From Schizosaccharomyces osmophilus (lineage: Eukaryota; Ascomycota; Schizosaccharomycetes; Schizosaccharomycetales; Schizosaccharomycetaceae), in NCBI RefSeq assembly GCF_027921745.1, contig NC_079238.1:3162001-3226000 (forward strand): a stretch of DNA of 64,000 bases. Direction: 5' to 3'. A program made the translations under genes and the position numbers. Below the pieces are notes generated by a model. It had not been told where the DNA came from and made no database searches. It saw only the letters and a program-made list of their open reading frames with translations. Positions 10,587-21,272 of this stretch are shown here, piece after piece (within the stretch, counting starts at the first letter, position 1; the number at the start of each line of letters is the position of its first letter).

Positions 10587-11622
10587 TTTTTCCAACACCT
10601 ATCTTTAGAATTTATATAGAATCAAAAATACAGTAATCACAAGTGTCTTCGATTTCTCAGACAAACTGCCAACTCGAATTAGTTTATACTTTGGCCCTTT
10701 CCAAGAATGTATCTTACCTGTTGTATGAAAAATCGATGAGTAATATATAAAAGAAAGAATTTCTCAGGGAAAAAAGGTGAAATGTGGAATTTCTATATTG
10801 TTTGCCATTAGTCACTTTTCTTCATCCATAATTTCTTAATCAGGTACAAACACGAATTTACGTACATTTTATAAATTACAATGCTTTCTTACAATTCTTA
10901 ACCAAAATTGGGACTATTGTGAACTAGGAAAGTACAAGTTCCTAGGATCTAACTTGGGCTGCAAAATCCTGAATGACGTGAACTCTACCTGCTACTACCA
11001 TATAGGGTATGCGACACACGCATTGATATAATACCTATAGTAAGATATTAATAATGTGAACACCAATTCGACTAGCGTTCTTTAGTAAATAAATAAATAA
11101 AACAAAAGACAGAGCAGAGCATTCCTTTTATATAGAATTTAGCCTAGGAAACCAAAAATCTCCCTTATTTTTATAATTAAAGTCTTAACGTAATGGATGT
11201 CTATACTTATTAGACTTCCTATAAAGTTGGGATGGATCGCAAGATGTAAATTTAGCATACATATCTATACAAATAGAGTAAAAGTCAAACGACTTATCTC
11301 ATTGATCACCACCAACAATGCTTTGCTTGTTCTTTCTATTAAAGATCCACAGGAAAAGTTCAGCTTCATAACATAATTAACAACATTTATCGAGTTCTTT
11401 TCATATATTAATTATTCTTAAATTAGTAATAAATTTAAATAATCAGTTCATTAATCTTCATCAAATTTCAAAAACATCAATAATACCACAGTTCAGCTAT
11501 TTACAATTCGTACCGCCTTTCTGCTAGCAGATTAGTTTCGGTCACTCCTACTTAGCAAAGGGATTCATAGTTTAAAACATTATGGTCGTTTCGTCCACAT
11601 ATTAGCTAGACTCACATAACGT
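10587..11622. other. Tandem intergenic region between mcp5 3' end and the NAD(P)-binding gene
   Basis: This 1.0 kb AT-rich stretch should carry the promoter of the NAD(P)-binding gene and the 3' region of mcp5, both on the minus strand. It contains TATA-like runs (for example near 10740) and a donor-like GTAAGA on the minus strand at 10717, but no convincing acceptor and no coding frame. Confidence 0.5.
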
Positions 11623-14493
11623 CTATTTGTCGGGATTATTGGGTTTCATAAGCTTATTAAAACGAGGCTTATCATTTTGTTTGAGAAGCAATTCCGAATT
11701 TGTAGCATTTTTACGAATCTTCAAATCTCTAAATGCTTTGAGCCACACTTCATGAATTGCTTTGGATCGAGCAGCTATTTTTACGGGCTTTTCATCCGTT
11801 AGTACTATAATGCTTCGATTATATACAACATCAGGATCCTCCAAATAACTCTCAGAAACAGTATCAAATCCAATTATTTTAACTGATTTTATCTCAGTTC
11901 TTTTATTGATTCCAATGAAAGGATTGATTTTAGACCAGTACAATCGTTCCTGGTAGGGATGGATCCATGCGTATCGTAGATGCATTGGCTTTGTAAAGAA
12001 TTTTGCAAACTTGTTACGTTTATATTTGAAAATATAGTCACCAATCATAACATGCGCCAGTTGTTCACTTATACCTTGCAAGAAGTCTAGAGATTTGTCT
12101 TGCTCTTTAGCTCCTTTACGCAAAGGAATCACGGAAACCGCGCCCATCTTACCTGTGAAACGAGTTTCACTATCCCGCACAACCTGTTTATCCTTCCTTT
12201 GATTGCTTGCCATTCTTTGATAAGGTTCACCATTATCAGATTGGGAAGAAGCAGTTTCTCCTTTCTCTGAGAGAGAAAACATGGAAGGAGCCGGAGAAGC
12301 TTTTAAAAACCATGACGGCATACCATAATTTCTTCTTCTAAGTTGATTAGTATCTTCGATAATTGCCGGAGAATACGGGGTCTCTTCAGAATTACTGATG
12401 ACTTCAGGGATAGACTGAGCAAAACTAAAGCTTCGACGGGGTAAAACAAGACTTCTGGACCTAGAAAGGCGTTGCACACTATTATTAGACATCAACTTGC
12501 TCCATTGATCCCAGTCATAATCCCTGGAGGGTCTTGTTTTGGGATAGACGGTCCTTCCGTTAATCGAGCATTGAATGCTCTTATCTTTTGAAACACTCAA
12601 AGATCTTCGTGGCACAGCAGTATTTAAACGAATGTTGTGAGGTTCGTCTTTAGATGCTTCATATAACGTCAAACTTCGACGAGTGATCGGATAACGGCTC
12701 GAAAAGCTGGAGGATCTTCTCTTTAAAAAATAATCTTTTTTGTACGTGTTACTGTCATGTGAAAGTAAGGAAGCAGTACTTTTTGTACTGGCTAATTCCA
12801 CTCCATTGTCTTCACTCGAACGGTTGTTCTGGATTCTAGGTTTCTGAGCCTCAATAGAAACGGCGTTAGTATTATCGTCCTTGTTCAATTCTGTATCAAA
12901 ACTTCCTAAACGAAATGATACAGGACTTCTAACGGTTTTAGCAGTTTCATTGTCCGCCTCCCGTCGATACTCGGAGTGTTCCTTGTTAGTTGAAGAATAA
13001 ATATTTTTAATGCTTTCGGAAGTTTCAGGAGCATCAAGTCGTACACCAGTTAATGTTTCAACTGCTATCCTATTTTTCTGATCATTTTCACTAATTATTA
13101 ATAAAGGAACTAAAGGTTTGACGGTAGTTTCATGTTTCAACTCGCTCATTTCATTAGCGTCCTTTGAAGGGGGTTTCCCTGTTTGCTCTGGTAAAGTTTC
13201 AGTTTGCTGGTGGGTTATACCAGCGTTGGTTATCTGTCCACTCTGTTTAGAAATATCAACACCTGTCGCATCAATGCTCAAACGTAGATTGTGGGAAACT
13301 GATAGACCCGGAATTTGTTTGATGCTCCAGTCATTTGCAACAGCTTCTTGAAATTGGTGCGTTGTTAACAGGAAATGAACACACTGATCTTCAAGGAAAC
13401 TTGAATTTCTTAATTTCAAAGATAATTCTTCCAGGTTTCTACGACCAAAATTCAGCAATGAGCCCTTTTCAGGTAGATTGAGCTGATCCATCACTTCGCT
13501 GTCTTCAGTATCGATCCGCTTCTCGATTCCTGTATCTTGGGTACCGATGGGCTTTAAAGCGACGTCAGAAACGGAACTCTTAGATGACATCAGTGAAGAA
13601 GAGCTAGAGGAACACTCAGAAGCTTTAGTGGAAGACGCTATATTTTCTGCTTCATTGAGAGTCTTTTGAAAACTTGGATTGCTTTCGAAAAACACATCCG
13701 AAACATCTCCTAACTTAGCTTTACTACCAGAATCTTCGTTGAATGATTCAACTTCATTTCCATTTTGCAAATCTTCAGTCTTACTTAGCAAACACTGTAG
13801 CTGACCGAAAGATAAGCGAAGGCTAGAAAGCTCTGTGGCAAGTTTTTCTTTTTCGTCAATATGTATTTTCAGCATAGAATCAGAATGAGCGAGTTTTTCA
13901 GTGAGGATTTGTGCATTCTGTTCTAGGGCTTGATGATCAGTCTTCATATTTGACCTTTCGACTGTATAGATCTTAAATTTATCGTTTAGAGAATCCAATT
14001 GAGATAGTAATTCACCATTTTCTTTCAAAACTTTTTGAAACTCAATATCTTTTTCTTTGAAACGGAAGTGAAGGGTTTTAAGCTGCTGAAGAATATTTTG
14101 CCCGATAGTAGCAGCATACTGTGTATTTGTTTCAGCACGCGTAGGTTGGTCATAGGGGAACGCGTTTTGGATCACTTTATCGTTGTTTAACTTTGAAGAG
14201 GATATACCGTATGACTTTGAGTTTAGTAATTGTACTAGTTTCGCCTCTTCAACTACTAAACTGTTCTCAAGCTCTTGTAATTGAGTTCGTATTTCAAGCA
14301 CCTTTTCGTGGTCGTGATCTGAATAATTTTCTTTCACAGATTTTTGAGCCTGCTTTATTTCATTTTCTACGGCAGCTTTCTCTTGTAAGAAAGATTCTCC
14401 TAGCAAGCCGGCATAAACAAGCCTGTCTTTGACATTTTCAAGCTTTATAAAAAGGCTCTTCTGTTTCATATCTTCCTTGCTTTCTCCTTCCAT
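11623..14493 (-). CDS. mcp5: Mcp5/Num1-type cortical anchor for dynein, coiled coil plus PH domain
   Basis: This 956-residue protein anchors dynein to the cell cortex and so drives horse-tail nuclear movement in meiotic prophase. The first 230 or so residues form coiled coil with regular heptads of Leu, Lys and Glu. The middle is long, Ser-rich and low complexity, with several RRS/RRRSFSF-type basic-Ser clusters that look like phosphorylation sites. Residues about 801-922 form a Num1-like PH domain containing the LRYAWIHP and LYWSKINPF strands, expected to bind PI(4,5)P2. Length is close to S. pombe Mcp5 (about 968). The gene is divergent from psy2, with a forkhead-like site in the shared promoter. 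Confidence 0.92.
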   Translation of the reverse strand: MEGESKEDMKQKSLFIKLENVKDRLVYAGLLGESFLQEKAAVENEIKQAQKSVKENYSDHDHEKVLEIRTQLQELENSLVVEEAKLVQLLNSKSYGISSSKLNNDKVIQNAFPYDQPTRAETNTQYAATIGQNILQQLKTLHFRFKEKDIEFQKVLKENGELLSQLDSLNDKFKIYTVERSNMKTDHQALEQNAQILTEKLAHSDSMLKIHIDEKEKLATELSSLRLSFGQLQCLLSKTEDLQNGNEVESFNEDSGSKAKLGDVSDVFFESNPSFQKTLNEAENIASSTKASECSSSSSSLMSSKSSVSDVALKPIGTQDTGIEKRIDTEDSEVMDQLNLPEKGSLLNFGRRNLEELSLKLRNSSFLEDQCVHFLLTTHQFQEAVANDWSIKQIPGLSVSHNLRLSIDATGVDISKQSGQITNAGITHQQTETLPEQTGKPPSKDANEMSELKHETTVKPLVPLLIISENDQKNRIAVETLTGVRLDAPETSESIKNIYSSTNKEHSEYRREADNETAKTVRSPVSFRLGSFDTELNKDDNTNAVSIEAQKPRIQNNRSSEDNGVELASTKSTASLLSHDSNTYKKDYFLKRRSSSFSSRYPITRRSLTLYEASKDEPHNIRLNTAVPRRSLSVSKDKSIQCSINGRTVYPKTRPSRDYDWDQWSKLMSNNSVQRLSRSRSLVLPRRSFSFAQSIPEVISNSEETPYSPAIIEDTNQLRRRNYGMPSWFLKASPAPSMFSLSEKGETASSQSDNGEPYQRMASNQRKDKQVVRDSETRFTGKMGAVSVIPLRKGAKEQDKSLDFLQGISEQLAHVMIGDYIFKYKRNKFAKFFTKPMHLRYAWIHPYQERLYWSKINPFIGINKRTEIKSVKIIGFDTVSESYLEDPDVVYNRSIIVLTDEKPVKIAARSKAIHEVWLKAFRDLKIRKNATNSELLLKQNDKPRFNKLMKPNNPDK

Positions 14494-15100
14494 CTTTGCT
14501 TTTGGTCATTTACAGTATACGTTCTTGTCAATTGCTCCTCATCTCGTTGAAACGCTTGTATTCCTAAAACACGTCGCGTCATAAACAGCATTTACCTTAT
14601 AAACATACAGTGAGCCTTTATAAAAAAAACAATTGTAAGAGTTAATATTTTTAGCAATCTCGCGCCTGTTCAACAACTTTAACCAATCCCTTAAACATTA
14701 CAAACTCGTGGATTTGCTAACGCGCAACCGCGATTCACTTACAATCCCATTCTTGTAAACAAATCAAAAAGGTGCCAGTGTTAAGCACCCATTCAAGTTT
14801 TTTTTATTTATTTTTTATTTTTTTCATATACAAAAAGTCTGTCCAAGTTTTCTTTGTTCCTTGAGAATGGAGTACAATTTCTCTGGTATAAGCGCAACTC
14901 CCTGGTTTGTAACTACAGCGTGTTATATAGCTTTAATGAATCTGTTTACTACTTCGTAAACTCAAGTAATGTACTGCGTTCTGGCTTGCAAAATAAAACT
15001 CACCACCACAGATGTAGTACTTGAACATAGCACATGGACAACAGGCAGTGTATGCCTTAGTTTAAGAAGTTTTGCTTTTTGTTATAGTTGTAGACTTAGC
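14494..15100. other. Divergent promoter region, mcp5 / psy2
   Basis: This region holds both promoters. It includes a GTAAACAAA forkhead-like site and a T-rich tract at about 14796-14826. The stretch from 14969 to 15100 is open in frame with psy2, but its composition (Cys/Thr-rich, no family resemblance) suggests leader rather than coding sequence. Confidence 0.5.
14755..14763 (+). promoter_or_regulatory. Forkhead (FLEX-like) motif upstream of mcp5
   Basis: GTAAACAAA matches the core of the FLEX element recognised by the meiotic forkhead factor Mei4 (known consensus GTAAACAAACA). It lies about 260 bases upstream of the mcp5 ATG. S. pombe mcp5 (also mug21) is induced in meiosis, so the site is plausible. 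A nine-base AT-rich match can arise by chance, and the final positions diverge. Confidence 0.35.
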
Positions 15101-17665
15101 ATGGGTTTTAAGAAAGGAAATGGAGAACTTGAAAAAGATTATTTTGAAAATATGAATGAAGATGAATTAGAAGGCGCCATTACATCTGCATTACAACATG
15201 TTGAAGTCCCTCCTATTCCTCGTCGTGTCAAAGTTTACGAAATGGAGAATGATAACTGGGCAGATTGTGGAACTGGTTACTGCAATGGTTTAATAGAAGA
15301 TTCACTTGCATATTTCGTTGTATATTCTGAATCCGATAACGAAACCATACTTTTAAAGACACAAATCGTTGCAGAAGATATATATACCCGTCAAGAAGAA
15401 ACTCTAATAGTATGGCAAGAATTAAATGGCACAGATCTTGCTCTCAGTTTCCAAGAATCTATCGGCTGCATCGACATGTGGATGTTCCTCACAAATGTTC
15501 AGAAAGCCATTTGCTCAGTAACTGGAAATTTTTCAAACGACGATATTTTAACAGATGATGGTACTGCACATGAAAAGTACTTTCAATCTGTTAGTTTACC
15601 CTCACCCGAGTTATCGAATCTTCCTGAAATTGAGGAAACTGTTTTTGGCTTTATGAATTCCGTCCAAACCAGAGATCATCTTGTGCGCTATTTATCCAAT
15701 GAAGATTATGTCGCAAGACTTATTGAACTCTTTCCGTTATGCGAAGATCTTGAAAACACAGATGATTTACATCGATTATGCTCTATTATTAAATGCTTTG
15801 GTAAGGACAGGCTGAACTATTGTCTTCGTTTACTAACATGTTTTTACCAAGTCCAACTAAATGACGCTCCATTACTTGAATCCCTTGTTTCTAATGATGA
15901 AAAACTAATGACCATTGCTGGAATCTTGGAATGTGAGTTAAAGCTTCTTCTCTTATCATTTATACACTAACCATTAGATGATCCCGAGTTTCCTAATATT
16001 AAGGCGAACCATCGCGAGTATTTGACTGATACCTCTAAATTCAAACAAGTCGTTCCTATTCGAGAACCCCGTATCCTTTCTAAGATCCACCAGACTTTTA
16101 AACTGCAATATATAAGAGATGTCATAGTATCAAGGATTGTTGACGAGCCCTCCTTTTCCGTTTTAAATTCTTTTATTTTCTTCAACCAAGCAGATATAAT
16201 CCAATACCTCCAAACTAATAAGTGCTTTTTGCTTGAACTCTTTAGTATATATACAAATGATGCCCATGATGATGAGAAAAAACAAGAAGGAATCTTTTTT
16301 ATACAGCAGGTCTGTAATATCGCAAAGAGCTTACAATTCCAATCCTGTTCAGCGTTATTCGTGACTTTTGTGAAGTATAATTTACTTCAGGCTCTGGAAT
16401 ACGCGATGTCAAGTCCGAAAAATAAAGTACGAAATGCTGGATCTGATGTTTTAGTTTCCATTATCGATCAGGACCCTGCGATTATATGGCAAAAATTTGA
16501 TCAAGATCGTAAGGATGACTCAACTTCATCTTCTTCTGCACGAATTTCACAACATTCTTTATTATCTACTTTGATAAACATACTCCACAAGGAAACAAAC
16601 CCAGGAGTCCTTGCTCAAATTGCAGAAGCATTTCGTATTTTGCTAAGTCTTCCTGGGAACTACGCATTCAGTAATCCTTATCGAAATGCTGATGGAGCAA
16701 GTCGAAGTAAAGCTGATAGTATTGTCGGTCTTAACTTCATTGATAATTTTTACGATAATTCATTTGCATACTTAGCTGACCCACTTTTAAAACTTACAAA
16801 GCCTGAGGATGTTAGTGAAACCAAGCTGGATCTATATGTGCTTTTATGTGAGCTTTTCAGTTACTTTTTTAAAATCCACGAGCAATGGACCCGGCAGTTG
16901 GGTACCTATAAAGTGATAGCATCTAAAATCGCCTTTTTGCTTACCAGCAATAAAAAATATGTTGTTTTAAGCGCTCTTCGGTTTTTCCGTTCATGTCTAG
17001 CAGCCCGCCAAGCTGATATGTCTTCTATCATGTTGGAGCATGATATCTTTGGTAAAATTTTGGAGCTAATGATTCAGGTAAAGTTTGAAAGGGGTCTGCT
17101 TAATTCAGCAACTCTTGAGTTTTTTGAATATATACGATCTGACGGCTCGGAAGCGATCCTTAATCATTTGAACAAGCAATATCATGCTCAATTGGAATCT
17201 CTATCAGATTTCAGTACGTTTTCTGAATTACTGCAACTGGTAGATAATTTAAGTTCCGGTTCTGAAAGCTTTAAGAGCGTTAGTACGCATGATCCTACTG
17301 ATTTAGACTTTGAAAATACAAGAAAAAATGAAAATGGGGAAACATTACCACCTGAAAAGCCATCTGCTCGGAAAGTTAATACCGTCAAGTCTTCCGACGA
17401 CAAAGATGATACTGAGAATAAACTGGATGTTCCCAACTTTTCAAATGATTCGCCAGACAGTAGTCGCCAGTCTATTCTTGAAGATCGTTACTTCTTGGAG
17501 TCCGCTATGCTTAATACAGAATCTAATAATACTTCAGAGGTTAGCTTAAACCGCCTTCAAAATTCCAAGAGGAAATCCGAGTTAAACTTGGAAAACATTG
17601 GAGAGGACGAAGAATCTCCAAAAAAGAGGGTTGCTTATGAAAATGAAAACATTGAAGGATCATAA
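15101..17665 (+). CDS. psy2: Psy2/SMEK, regulatory subunit 3 of protein phosphatase 4
   Basis: Two exons (15101-15932 and 15978-17665) encode about 839 residues. The 45-base intron has a GTGAGT donor and a CTAAC branch, and joining the exons restores LEYDPEFPNIKANHREYL, a hallmark SMEK block. The N-terminus carries an EVH1/PH-like domain (RRVKVYEMENDNWADCGTGYC region). The long middle is armadillo/HEAT-like helices, and the C-terminus is acidic, Ser-rich and unstructured, ending in a KKR basic cluster that could be a nuclear signal. Psy2 targets PP4 to DNA-damage substrates such as phosphorylated histone H2A. The start is uncertain: ATG 15101 is preferred. ATG 15152 is possible, and 14969 would add an unlikely leader. 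Confidence 0.93.
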
Positions 17666-18014
17666 GCGTTTGTTTTATAGAAATCTGATTACTATTTATA
17701 AGGGTTATTAAATCAATTTAATTCTTTATACCATTGAAAAAAAAACTTAACTTAAACTTGATCTTAAATGTTACCATAGTTCCTCAATGACGAAAATGAA
17801 ACCTCCGAATGTTTTGAGTTGTTTAGCATGAATGAGTGTTTATCTTAATGAAGCGGCTGAAGACAATTGAAAAGAGACTTTTAAAAGGCATTTGAAAAAG
17901 TATATTTGTGTGCAGGAAACATTTATTATAGAGCGCGTTAATTATGAAACAATATTCGGATAAGTACAAAAAGGAGTAACCAAAGAACGAAAAAGAAACC
18001 GATTAAATCAAGTC
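17666..18014. other. Convergent 3' region, psy2 / erg1
   Basis: This 349-base AT-rich region contains the 3' ends of two converging genes. No frame or repeat of note. Confidence 0.5.
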
Positions 18015-19391
18015 TTAGGATGACATTTCACTAAGAATATAGGGAATAATAACTAGTGAAGCTTGCACGAAAATAAGCACAGACTCCAAAGCTCGGATAG
18101 GCATAAGCATGGCTGGACCATTGGTGAAGATATATTGATAAATACTATAGGCGCAGACAGCATAAAAATGGAGGAGTAAATGAGAAGGACTATGATCCAA
18201 ACCTCCAAGCAAACGAACAGGACCTTCGGTGCAACTTCCACCGCGAATGAAGTAATCGATGCAACCGTCTTCTAAAGCTTTCATATAACGGTTTTTAGGA
18301 GAGAAAAGCTTGTAAAGGGCGATGGAAAGGACGTTGATGACAAAGCTGTAGCCTTTACGCTTCCAATGAAGCTTATTAGTTTGCGAAATTACATTATCAT
18401 AATCGTACAGATCAGGGACAACATTAGGAGCAATGAAACGAGAAAGTAAATGAGCATCGTGAAGGCAGACAGTCATACCACCGCCGGTTAAAGGATGGCG
18501 CATATTATTAGAGTCACCAACAAGAATTAAGCCCTTGGTGCGATTGATGGAAGGAGGCAAGAACTGATTGGGCATAGAGCGAAGTCGATCATTATGGACG
18601 GCAGCCTTGAGGGAAGGGCGAAGAGACTCGGGCATTCGTGGAACACACTTATCTAAAACGTATTCTTTGAGGATGTCGCCAGAAGGAAGATTTTTGCCAG
18701 GGTAGTTGATAAGGATACGAGCTTCATTATGGGAAATCGGATAGATGACCATAGGAGCGACATCGCTAAGGATGACATGACCACGACCAGGGACGGGAAA
18801 ATCTGGGTTTGTGAGGATGAGGCCAAGGAAATGATCTGTAATTTGAATAGGATGATCAACAAAGCTCTTACGGAACTTGGAAAAGCAACCATCACAAACT
18901 AGAGTCAATGGAGCTTTGTAATGGAGGAGAGAAGAATCTGGTTTTCTTGTAGCGGCGACTCCGCGAATTATCTCGCCGGAATCATCACGCATGAGCTCGT
19001 TGACAGTGGCTTCGACAACCGTAACGTTTGGGGTATTTATGAGAGCCTTGCGCAAGTTCATGACAAATCGGCCGTAATGAAACCCAATCCCACGGTAGTC
19101 AGAGCCGTCGGGCTTTTCGGGATAAGGAACAGCGACATTGATCCCCTTATGGAAGATTTGGTAACCAGAGGTGAATTGACCGTCGATACCCTGAATACAA
19201 TCCTCAATGCCAATTTTCTCGAGGGCTTCAATACCACCTGGTTGAAGCAATTCACCGACAATTCGGTCAGGCTCCGACATGTCACGTTCAAGAACGAGGA
19301 CCTTTCGACCTTGACGACCCAAAGCAGCGCCCAAAGCGCAACCGGTGATACCGGCACCTACGATAATGATATCAGCATCATCGGAAGACAT
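18015..19391 (-). CDS. erg1: Squalene monooxygenase (squalene epoxidase)
   Basis: This 458-residue FAD enzyme of the ER membrane oxidises squalene to 2,3-oxidosqualene, the first oxygen-requiring step of ergosterol synthesis. The N-terminal dinucleotide fold IIIVGAGITG occupies residues 8-17. The second FAD-binding motif GDSNNMRHPLTGGG lies near 290. Two hydrophobic C-terminal segments (about 400-455) would anchor it to the membrane. Length matches yeast Erg1 proteins. It diverges from pmp3 across a long 1.9 kb region. In fission yeasts erg1 is expected to respond to the oxygen/sterol factor Sre1, but I could not find a convincing sterol-response element by eye. Confidence 0.96.
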   Translation of the reverse strand: MSSDDADIIIVGAGITGCALGAALGRQGRKVLVLERDMSEPDRIVGELLQPGGIEALEKIGIEDCIQGIDGQFTSGYQIFHKGINVAVPYPEKPDGSDYRGIGFHYGRFVMNLRKALINTPNVTVVEATVNELMRDDSGEIIRGVAATRKPDSSLLHYKAPLTLVCDGCFSKFRKSFVDHPIQITDHFLGLILTNPDFPVPGRGHVILSDVAPMVIYPISHNEARILINYPGKNLPSGDILKEYVLDKCVPRMPESLRPSLKAAVHNDRLRSMPNQFLPPSINRTKGLILVGDSNNMRHPLTGGGMTVCLHDAHLLSRFIAPNVVPDLYDYDNVISQTNKLHWKRKGYSFVINVLSIALYKLFSPKNRYMKALEDGCIDYFIRGGSCTEGPVRLLGGLDHSPSHLLLHFYAVCAYSIYQYIFTNGPAMLMPIRALESVLIFVQASLVIIPYILSEMSS

Positions 19392-20085
19392 GGTGTTGGA
19401 AAAAAAAGAAAAGAAAAGAAAAGAGAGGAAAGAGTGAATGTAAGGTCCAGAAATGTGTCAAAGAAAAACAAGAATGCAATGCAAGTCAGAAACCAGGAAA
19501 TTACCAATGTCTACAAAACAATAAAACAGTAAAACAGTAAAAAAAAAAAGATAAAGAAAAAGGCAAAGTTGAAGAGTCAAGACACGGACAAGAGAATCAA
19601 CAAATTCAATGTGGGAAAGGGACAAACAAAAAGTGACACACAGAGGTGTTGTTCCCTTTGGAGGAAAGGAAAATAAGGTGAAGGATGACCGGGAAGCTTA
19701 AAGCATTTAGTGAAAAAAACCGTACGATGAATAAGAAACTCAAGGAGGCGGAGCGAAACCCTAGCGTGTGGAAACAGAGCCGTCTGGTTGGCGGTTGTAG
19801 CAAGGATGAGACATGCTCTGTCGCCCGTGGATTTTATAGGTGAACGAGGAGAATAACAGGGTTAGGGTTGGTCGGAAATAACGATGATTGAAGGAGAAAA
19901 AAAAAGCAGACCATACAAGGAGGGGAGGAAAAAATAAGCTATCCAATCATAAAAGGCGTAGATGGGCAGATTTCGCAAGGATAAGGAGGGAGAGGGAACG
20001 ATGCAAAACCCGAATACGGACGAACGGTACGATGGGGTAGTAAACAAAGCGATGAACAGAGAAGGAGGGAGGGTAAACATGATTT

Positions 20086-20155
20086 GGATGGTTGACGGTT
20101 TGAGGTTTGAGGTTTGAGGTTTGGGGTTTATGGTTTATGGTTGATGGTTGATGGT
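20086..20155 (+). repeat. Ten-copy 7-base tandem repeat, consensus TTGAGGT / TTATGGT
   Basis: Ten consecutive 7-base units share the pattern T-[TG]-[AG]-N-GGT: one GGATGGT, one TGACGGT, three TTGAGGT, one TTGGGGT, two TTATGGT and two TGATGGT. The order suggests local spread, with identical units adjacent. It is G/T-rich on the plus strand and lies about 0.7 kb upstream of the erg1 ATG. Confidence 0.85.
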
Positions 20156-20809
20156 ACTCATTGAAGAAGCCATCGTAAAAAGCTTCTAGGTAAAGCTCGT
20201 TTTGCTGCGACACGAATCGGTAGGCAATAGCGTCCAAGAAAGAAGAGAAACCCCAAGGAGCTGCTGGGGTTTCTTTTGCGTCTTGGACAGAGCACCAAGG
20301 GGACTGACCCTCCCACATTGGATTCAGCCTTGGTAGTGGGAGTTATGACCAGTGGGGGCGGAGAACGCGATGGGGGTAAGTGGGTATTTCGAGAGTAAGA
20401 AGGGTAATGCAAGGCAAAGAGTAGAGAGAGAGACAGTGGTAGGAGAGATCGATGACTCTTGTAAAGTGTAGCCACAAGGAGAAAAACACGGCAAAGCTAA
20501 CAAGAAAAACGAGTTGATGAAAAAAAGTTTTCTTTTTGCAACCAATTCCTCTTTTGCTTGACAATCGACGGTTGTTTTTGCTCCCACTTGCTTCGTCTCT
20601 CATAGTGCACAACCTTTCCACGAAGTAAGCTCCAATTGTTTTTGCTCTTTCATTCACTTTGATGTAGCAGCCGCCTGATGTAGCATTTTTGCTACACCTT
20701 GTTATATTTTGCATCCTATGTCATTCTCGCTGTTGTCATAATTTGTATTTGCAAAATTCCATTCTAAAAAAAGGTTGTGGCTTGTTGTTTATTGCGAAAC
20801 AGTCGCTCA

Positions 20810-20819
20810 TTTTTTTTTT

Positions 20820-20854
<35 letters not shown>

Positions 20855-20866
20855 GGCTTTTTTTTT
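20810..20866 (+). repeat. Compound microsatellite T15-(GT)7-T16 with further T run
   Basis: A 15-base T run leads into seven GT units, then a second long T run, GGC, and another T run. It lies about 400 bases upstream of pmp3. Such tracts exclude nucleosomes and are length-variable, and the exact counts may also reflect sequencing slippage. Confidence 0.8.
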
Positions 20867-21272
20867 GTTTACTAATTCATTTATCTTAAATTTCTCTGCT
20901 TCTTACAGCAGGATTTTTCACCACTGCACATCCGTCAGCCTCGCACCTCGAGCTTCTCGTCTCTTCATCGTTTTTCTTTTTCGTTTGTTTACGTCTGCAT
21001 GGCTGGTCTTTTGTTGTTTATTTCTGTGCCTCTAAGCACTCATTTTTCATCATTAATTATCTCAAGCACGATGACATCATAATGTTCTTGTTCTGATGAA
21101 AACGGCGCTCACCTACACTACGTCTTTACCAAAGAACCAGCATTTATATATAAGTTAGTTTGCTGCAATATACGTTCCTACTACGTTTCTTACTCTGTTT
21201 CAGAAAACAAGGATTTCCTTTTTATACAACACTTTTCTTTCTCAAGGTTTCTCAAATTTTTAAAAATTCACT

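Larger units (their letters stand above)
19392..21272. other. Long divergent region between erg1 and pmp3
   Basis: This 1.9 kb region should contain both promoters and leaders. It is richer in G and purines on the plus strand than its surroundings. On the minus strand, leading into erg1, it has several overlapping open frames of 60-120 codons (about 19760-20714) without recognisable domains. It also carries a ten-unit 7-base tandem repeat (20086-20155) and a T/GT microsatellite (20810-20866). The simplest reading is an extended erg1 leader or promoter, possibly with a non-coding transcript. Confidence 0.5.

Noticed and set aside
9843-10717. Possible 5' UTR intron for the NAD(P)-binding gene (GTAAGA donor at 10717)
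   Set aside because: There is no branch point at a normal distance from any AG before the ATG at 10586.
14969-15100. N-terminal extension of Psy2 from ATG 14969
   Set aside because: The extra 44 residues are Cys/Thr-rich with no resemblance to SMEK proteins. ATG 15101 gives an acidic leader just before the EVH1-like domain.
18921-19532. A 203-codon plus-strand frame overlapping the 5' half of erg1
   Set aside because: It lies antisense to a firmly identified gene, has a composition dictated by erg1 codons, ends in purine-rich leader sequence and shows no domain.
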